From the NCBI RefSeq assembly GCF_045207785.1, contig NZ_CP108776.1, forward strand, positions 2,356,001-2,420,000: a DNA stretch of 64,000 bases, written 5' to 3'. A program made the translations under genes and the position numbers. This document shows, one piece after another, positions 58,583-64,000 of the stretch (within the stretch, counting starts at the first letter, position 1; each line of letters begins with the position of its first letter). This stretch comes from Embleya sp045207785 (GTDB lineage Bacteria; Actinomycetota; Actinomycetes; Streptomycetales; Streptomycetaceae). Under the pieces are notes generated by a model, which searched no databases, was not told the DNA's origin, and saw nothing but the letters and a program-made list of their open reading frames with translations.

Positions 58583-59892
58583 GCATCCACCTTCGTGTCG
58601 GCGGGTGCCGTGGCACCCGCGCCCGTAGAGGTGCCGATGCCCGCCGACGCTCGGGTGGAACCGCCGAGTGTGGCGAAGTCGTACCCGGTCTCGGCGTGCT
58701 CGACCTGGTCGATGCCGGCCACCTCGTCGTCCTCGGAGACCCGGAAGCCGATGGTCTTGTGAATGACCGTGCCCAGGATGAACGTGACGACGAAGGAGTA
58801 CGCGAGGACGGCACCGACGCCGATCAGCTGCTTGCCCAGCTGGTCGAAGCCCCCACCGTAGAACAAGCCCTCGGCGTCGCTCTGGATGTGCCCGGTGGCC
58901 AGGAGGCCCGGGGCGAGCGAACCGATGATGCCGCCGACCAGGTGGACGCCGACGACGTCGAGCGAGTCGTCGTAGCCGAACTTGTACTTCAGGCCGACCG
59001 CCCAGGCGCAGACCACACCGGCGACCAGACCCAGCGCGATCGAACCGAGCGGGCTGAGCGCGCCGCACGCCGGGGTGATCGCGACCAGACCGGCGACCGC
59101 GCCGGAGGCCGCGCCGAGCGTGGTCAGGTGCCCGTCGCGGATCTTCTCCAGGATCAGCCAGCCGAGCATGGCCGCGGCGGTGGCGATCTGCGTGTTGATC
59201 AGCGCGCGACCGGTGACACCGTCCGCGGCGAGCCAGGAGCCGGCGTTGAAGCCGAACCAGCCGAACCACAGGAGACCGGCGCCGATCATCACGAGCGGCA
59301 GGTTGTGCGGGCGCATCGGGTCACGCTTGAAGCCGACCCGCTTGCCGATCACCAGGACCAGGGCCAGCGCCGCGATACCGGCGTTGATGTGCACCGCCGT
59401 GCCGCCGGCGAAGTCGATCACGCCCTTCTTGAACAGCCAGCCGTCCGCAGCCCACACCCAGTGCGCGATGGGGAAGTAGACGAGGGTGACCCAGAAGGCG
59501 ACGAACACGGCCCACGCGGTGAACTTGGTGCGGTCCGCGACGGCACCGCTGATCAGCGCCGGGGTGATGATCGCGAACATCAGCTGGAAGGCCGCGAACA
59601 CCGTCACCGGGATCGTGTAGCCGTCCCACAACTCCGCGACCCCGATGTCGCGCATGCCGTACCAATCGAAGTTCCCCACCAGACCGCCGAAGGCGTCGGT
59701 GCTGAACGCCATCGAAAACCCGTAGAGCACCCACAGCACCGTCACGACAGCCAGGCAGATGAAGCTCATCATCAGCATGTTGAGGACGCTCTTCACGCGG
59801 ACCATGCCGCCGTAGAAGAACGCCAGCCCGGGCGTCATGAGCATGACCAGTGCGGCGCTCAGGAGTACGAATGCGGTATTACCCGTGTCCAT
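58579..59892 (-). CDS. amtB: Ammonium transporter
   Basis: A 437-residue membrane protein with about eleven helices conducting ammonia or ammonium. Family stretches are MTPGLAFFYGGMVRVKSVLNMLM, FDFAGGTAVHINAGIAALAL and GAVAGLVAITPACG. The pore histidines lie in AVHINAG and VGVHLVGGIIGSL. ATG 59892 has AGAGG seven bases upstream. The C-terminal 50 residues are a cytoplasmic tail that PII proteins usually contact. A GlnR box lies 71 bases upstream. Confidence 0.95.
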   Translation of the reverse strand: MDTGNTAFVLLSAALVMLMTPGLAFFYGGMVRVKSVLNMLMMSFICLAVVTVLWVLYGFSMAFSTDAFGGLVGNFDWYGMRDIGVAELWDGYTIPVTVFAAFQLMFAIITPALISGAVADRTKFTAWAVFVAFWVTLVYFPIAHWVWAADGWLFKKGVIDFAGGTAVHINAGIAALALVLVIGKRVGFKRDPMRPHNLPLVMIGAGLLWFGWFGFNAGSWLAADGVTGRALINTQIATAAAMLGWLILEKIRDGHLTTLGAASGAVAGLVAITPACGALSPLGSIALGLVAGVVCAWAVGLKYKFGYDDSLDVVGVHLVGGIIGSLAPGLLATGHIQSDAEGLFYGGGFDQLGKQLIGVGAVLAYSFVVTFILGTVIHKTIGFRVSEDDEVAGIDQVEHAETGYDFATLGGSTRASAGIGTSTGAGATAPADTKVDA

Positions 59893-59962
59893 ACTCTGCC
59901 TCTCTTCTCCGTGGCCCCGGCCGACCTCCGGGAGCTCATGGAAAGGAGCTTCGAGCCGTGAG

Positions 59963-60000
59963 GTTTCACGCCGTGGCGCAGCGTGTTTCGCCGACGTGAC
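59963..60000 (-). promoter_or_regulatory. GlnR box upstream of amtB-glnB
   Basis: On the minus strand GTCAC-N6-GAAAC (60000-59985) is followed, at the exact 22-base spacing of GlnR boxes, by a second GAAAC (59967-59963) with a degenerate a-site. This is the gTnAc-N6-GaAAc arrangement known from Streptomyces GlnR targets, of which amtB is a classic member. Confidence 0.75.
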
Positions 60001-60166
60001 GCTTGCCGCACATGTGTTTCCGCCACGTGAACGTCCGCTCACGCCCGAAGCCGGCTTGATCCCGTCGCCGGCCGCCCGTCACCGAACCGTCACGGACCGC
60101 CGCCGCCTCGCCCGGCCTCCCTCCGCCCCGCCTCCGACACCCTCACGCACGCCCCGTCCCCGACAT

Positions 60167-60181
60167 CTGACGCACCGTCAG
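60167..60181. promoter_or_regulatory. CTGACG-N3-CGTCAG dyad
   Basis: A perfect 15-base palindrome (CTGACGCACCGTCAG) in the 560-base gap between amtB and the importer genes. It shares CTGACNNACCGTCAG with the dyad at 28575-28589. A TTCCGG-N5-CCGGAA dyad follows at 60239-60255. Confidence 0.55.
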
Positions 60182-60290
60182 TTAGTTGGCCTCCGCACCT
60201 TATTCACGCAGGTCGGCACGTGCCGCCGGAGCACAACGTTCCGGTTGATCCGGAAGGTTTCGCGGCCCGCTAACGGTTGAGGTCTATCCA

Positions 60291-60349
60291 TTGACATTGA
60301 TCGCCCCCACTGCCGTAATTAATCACCGCGCTTAACTGACGACCCGTCA
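60291..60349 (+). promoter_or_regulatory. Likely promoter and operator of the peptide/nickel-type importer
   Basis: TTGACA (60291-60296) is followed after 17 to 19 bases by an AT-rich CGTAATTA -10 region, unusual in this GC-rich DNA. A TGACG-ACC-CGTCA dyad (60337-60349) lies just downstream, where a repressor would block initiation. The first gene starts at 60453. Confidence 0.5.
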
Positions 60350-60452
60350 AGGCACGTGTCACCACAGGTGATCCGGCCTCCGCACGGCGTCCGAAGCCCA
60401 AGCACGCACACCACGTCAACCGACCAGACCAGCGAGAGGGGGTGACACCGTC

Positions 60453-61403
60453 GTGTTGCGCCTGCTCGGTCGCAAGTTGCTGGCCCTGATCCCGGTGCTG
60501 TTCCTGGTCACGTTCGCGACCACGGCCCTGCCCGACATGGTGGACGGCTCACCGGTCGCGCAGATGCTCGGCCCCGGTTCCACGCCGCAGGACCTCAAGG
60601 ACCTGGAGCACGAGTTCGGGTACGACAAGTCGCTGCCCGTCCGATACGTGACATGGGTGGGCGACGCGCTCACCGGCGACCTCGGGGAATCCCTGAAGAC
60701 CCGGACACCCGTCATGGACGGCATCACCGAGCGCTTCCCGGTGACTCTGGAGCTCGCCGTCTTCGCCCTGCTCATGGCCCTGATCGTGGCCGTGCCGCTG
60801 GGTGTGTGGACGGCCGCCAAGGCGGGAAGCCGCGTCGACCGGGCGGTGGGAGGCGTGTCGTCGGCCCTGCTGTCGATCCCCACCTTCGTGAGCGTGTTCC
60901 TCCTCGTGTACTTCTTCGCGAACCGGGAGATGATCGCCGCGTTCAAGCCGACGGGGTGGGAGTACATCTCCGTCGACTTCGCCAAGAACATCGAGTTCGC
61001 GTTCCTGCCCGCGCTCGCGTTGGCGCTCGCGGAGATACCCCAGTTCCAACGCCTCCTACGCAGCGACATGCTCGCCACGCTGCAGGAGGACTTCATCCTG
61101 ACCGCCCGGTCCAAGGGCCTGTCGACACAGTACGTACTGTTCCGACACGCGCTCAGACCGTCGTCGTTCTCGCTGCTGACCGTCTCCGGCCTGACCCTCG
61201 GCCGGTTGATCGGAGGCACGGTCATCGTCGAGTCCTACTTCTCCATCCCGGGGCTGGGACAGGGCATGTACCAGGCGATCAACGGCAAGGACATCCCCGT
61301 CGTACAGGGCACGGTCGTGGTGATCGCGATCATCTACGTGCTGCTCAACACGCTCGTGGACATCGGCTACTCACTCATCGACCCGAGAGTGAGGGCCCGA
61401 TGA
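60453..61403 (+). CDS. Oligopeptide/nickel-type ABC transporter permease (DppB-like)
   Basis: A 316-residue membrane subunit with six helices. It opens LRLLGRKLLALIPVLFLVTFATTALPDMV, typical of DppB/OppB proteins, and contains the ATPase-coupling motif FILTARSKGLSTQYVLFRHALRPSSFSLLTV near residue 215. The GTG at 60453 is preceded by GAGAGGGGG. It overlaps the next permease by four bases (ATGA). No substrate-binding protein gene lies before it. Confidence 0.92.
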   Translation: MLRLLGRKLLALIPVLFLVTFATTALPDMVDGSPVAQMLGPGSTPQDLKDLEHEFGYDKSLPVRYVTWVGDALTGDLGESLKTRTPVMDGITERFPVTLELAVFALLMALIVAVPLGVWTAAKAGSRVDRAVGGVSSALLSIPTFVSVFLLVYFFANREMIAAFKPTGWEYISVDFAKNIEFAFLPALALALAEIPQFQRLLRSDMLATLQEDFILTARSKGLSTQYVLFRHALRPSSFSLLTVSGLTLGRLIGGTVIVESYFSIPGLGQGMYQAINGKDIPVVQGTVVVIAIIYVLLNTLVDIGYSLIDPRVRAR

Positions 61404-62326
61404 GCACACTCGAATCCGCGGCGGAGCCGGCGCTCGGCGCCGCCGAACCGACCGGCCTGCGGCCCTCCGAGGCCAAGCGGGTCAAGAGCGGCAAGGCCCG
61501 CAAGCGGCCGAGCATCCTGCTGTGGTTCGCGATCGGGTGGATGGGCATCGTGCTGCTCGGCGCGCTGCTGAGCCTGATCGCACCGGGCGTCTTCCCGCAC
61601 GAGTACGGGCAGGCGTTCGGCGAGGCCAAGCAGAAGCCGTTCGCCGCCTGGCCCGAGTTCCTGGGCACCGACGGCCTCGGCCGCAGCCACCTGACCCGAC
61701 TCGCCTTCGGCGCGCGCGTGTCGATGATCGTCGCGCTGGTGTCGGTCGTGGTCGGCGTGGTGATCGGCGGCCTGCTCGGGCTCGTCGCGGCGTACTTCCG
61801 CGGCGCGGTCGAGATGGTCATCGACCTGTTCTCCGACGCGCTGCTCGCGTTCCCGCCGCTGATCCTGCTGCTCGCGCTGTCCTCGGTGTACGAGCCGTCG
61901 CAGACGAGCATCACCGCCGGCCTCGCCGTGCTGACCATCCCCGGCTTCACCCGGCTGACCAAGGCGAGCGCGATCGCGCAGTCCAACCGGGAGTACGTCA
62001 CGGTGGCCAAGGCGATGGGTGCCGGACCGGGCCGGATCATCTTCAAGGAACTGCTGCCCAACACGTTCCCCGCGGTGATGTCGTACTCGGTGATCGTAAT
62101 GGCCGTGCTGATCGTGGCGGAGGGCTCGCTGTCCTTCCTCGGCCTGAGCATTCCGCCGCCGATGCCGAGCTGGGGCGGCATGATCAACGCCGCCCGGGAC
62201 GACCTCGCGCTGTATCCGGCACAGGTGTTCGTGCCATGTGGCGTGCTGTTCCTGACGGTCTTCTCGCTCAACGTCATCGGCGACCGGCTGCGGGCCAAGT
62301 TCGACGTCCGCGACACCAAGCTGTAG
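61400..62326 (+). CDS. Oligopeptide/nickel-type ABC transporter permease (DppC-like)
   Basis: A 308-residue partner permease. A charged N-terminal tail (EAKRVKSGKARKRPS) leads to helix one (ILLWFAIGWMGIVLLGALLSLI), then the DppC signature FLGTDGLGRSHLTRLAFGARVSMIVAL. The ATPase-coupling segment is YVTVAKAMGAGPGRIIFKELLPNT near residue 200. The ATG overlaps the preceding stop. A GGGTCCGGCG/CGCCGGACCC hairpin follows in the gap before the ATPase gene. Confidence 0.92.
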   Translation: MSTLESAAEPALGAAEPTGLRPSEAKRVKSGKARKRPSILLWFAIGWMGIVLLGALLSLIAPGVFPHEYGQAFGEAKQKPFAAWPEFLGTDGLGRSHLTRLAFGARVSMIVALVSVVVGVVIGGLLGLVAAYFRGAVEMVIDLFSDALLAFPPLILLLALSSVYEPSQTSITAGLAVLTIPGFTRLTKASAIAQSNREYVTVAKAMGAGPGRIIFKELLPNTFPAVMSYSVIVMAVLIVAEGSLSFLGLSIPPPMPSWGGMINAARDDLALYPAQVFVPCGVLFLTVFSLNVIGDRLRAKFDVRDTKL

Positions 62327-62330
62327 CGCC

Positions 62331-62374
62331 GGGTCCGGCGACGGCTCTCCACCCCGGAAGCCGCCGCCGGACCC
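62331..62374 (+). terminator. Intra-operon hairpin
   Basis: Ten-base arms GGGTCCGGCG/CGCCGGACCC with a 24-base loop lie straight after the second permease stop. It could protect the permease message or reduce transcription into the ATPase genes. Confidence 0.45.
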
Positions 62375-62444
62375 GTTCTCGACCCCCTCACACAGACGGG
62401 ACCCTCATGGACGGGATCCAACAGCCGCGCGGCGCAAAGGTGGC

Positions 62445-63535
<1,091 letters not shown>

Positions 63536-63539
<4 letters not shown>

Positions 63540-64000
63540 CGGCCGACGGCACCACGCCGGGCGCGCTCGCCCTCGACAAGAAGCCGGTCCCCGAGGCCGA
63601 GACCACCGCGGAACCGCTGCTGACGGTCACCGACCTGGTCCAGCGGTTCCGGGTGCCCGGCGGCATGATGAACGCCGTCGCGGGCGTGAGTTTCGAGCTC
63701 GGCCGCGGCCGCACGCTCGGTCTGGTCGGCGAGTCCGGGTGCGGCAAGTCCACGCTGGCGCGGGCGATCCTGCAGCTGACCAAGCCGTCCGAGGGCTCGG
63801 TCCGGTTCGACGGGCAGGAGCTGACCAGTCTGCCCAAGTCCGGTCTGCGCACGATGCGTCGACGGATCCAGATGGTGTTCCAGGACCCCATCTCGGCGCT
63901 CAACCCGCGCCGGAAGATCTTCGACATCGTCGCCGAGGGTCTCGTGATCGCGGGAGTGTCGGCCGAGGAGATCCGCCCGCGCGTCGAGGCGGTGCTGCGC
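63536..64000 (+). CDS. Oligopeptide/nickel-type ABC transporter ATPase (DppF-like), N-terminal part
   Basis: The first 155 codons of the second ATPase, cut by the window end. Walker A GESGCGKST is at residues 65-73 and the Q loop MVFQDPISALNPR near 117-129. The ATG overlaps the stop of the first ATPase by four bases (ATGA). The signature and Walker B lie beyond the window. The pair would energise the two permeases. Confidence 0.92.

Overview
The window is very GC-rich actinobacterial DNA with the codon pattern and gene content of the Streptomyces family. Markers include a whiG sporulation sigma factor, a FasR-type regulator ahead of fabD-fabH-acpP-fabF, a homodimeric pyruvate dehydrogenase E1 next to TerD, peroxiredoxin and DUF3052 genes, a tandem cluster of type I signal peptidases beside rplS, and an amtB-glnB-glnD cluster with a GlnR-type box. 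The genus cannot be fixed from the sequence. Most of the window is conserved housekeeping chromosome rather than a genomic island; no insertion sequence, phage or plasmid gene was seen.

Layout. 1-6.4 kb: partial TerD, a 2-Cys-like peroxiredoxin, a tandem repeat tract, a maleylpyruvate-isomerase-fold protein, DUF3052, DUF1918 and aceE. 6.5-9.2 kb: a two-gene unit of unknown function (helical TROVE-like plus von Willebrand A protein, then an ARPP-like/HTH protein). 9.2-11.5 kb: aldo/keto reductase, MerR regulator and pirin. 11.5-15.4 kb: a cobalamin riboswitch driving a BtuF-C-D importer and CbiZ, i.e. corrinoid uptake and salvage. 15.4-22.4 kb: FasR, FabD, FabH, AcpP, FabF and an acyl-CoA carboxylase beta subunit, the type II fatty acid synthase cluster. 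22.4-29.9 kb: DUF3145, SGNH lipoprotein, tRNA-Ile2, M1 peptidase, oxidoreductases, tRNA-Asn, and two more tracts of the same repeat family. 29.9-36 kb (minus strand): FGGY kinase, Hrd-type sigma factor, dnaG and dgt. 36-48.3 kb (minus strand): whiG, a dead XerC remnant, dprA, comM-like ATPase, yraN, DUF2469, NUDIX, three lepB genes, rplS, trmD, rimM, a KH protein and rpsP. 48.5-60 kb: proS, acetyltransferases, a MarR regulator, an alkylsulfatase-type metallo-hydrolase, ffh, glnD, glnB and amtB. 60.4-64 kb: an oligopeptide/nickel-type ABC importer that runs off the window.

The genes work in clear groups: fatty acid initiation and elongation (FabD/H/AcpP/F with AccD supplying malonyl-CoA), nitrogen sensing (GlnR box, AmtB, PII, GlnD), ribosome assembly and protein export (RpsP, KH protein, RimM, TrmD, RplS, LepB, Ffh), and DNA replication (DnaG, Dgt). 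The points most worth a second look are the TROVE/vWA + ARPP-like pair; the periodic repeat family at three intergenic loci; a frameshift that splits glnD in a G-run; the catalytically dead XerC tail overlapping whiG; an alkylsulfatase N-terminal fragment; a shared CTGAC-N5-GTCAG dyad at unrelated promoters; and MerR-type promoters with 19-base spacers.
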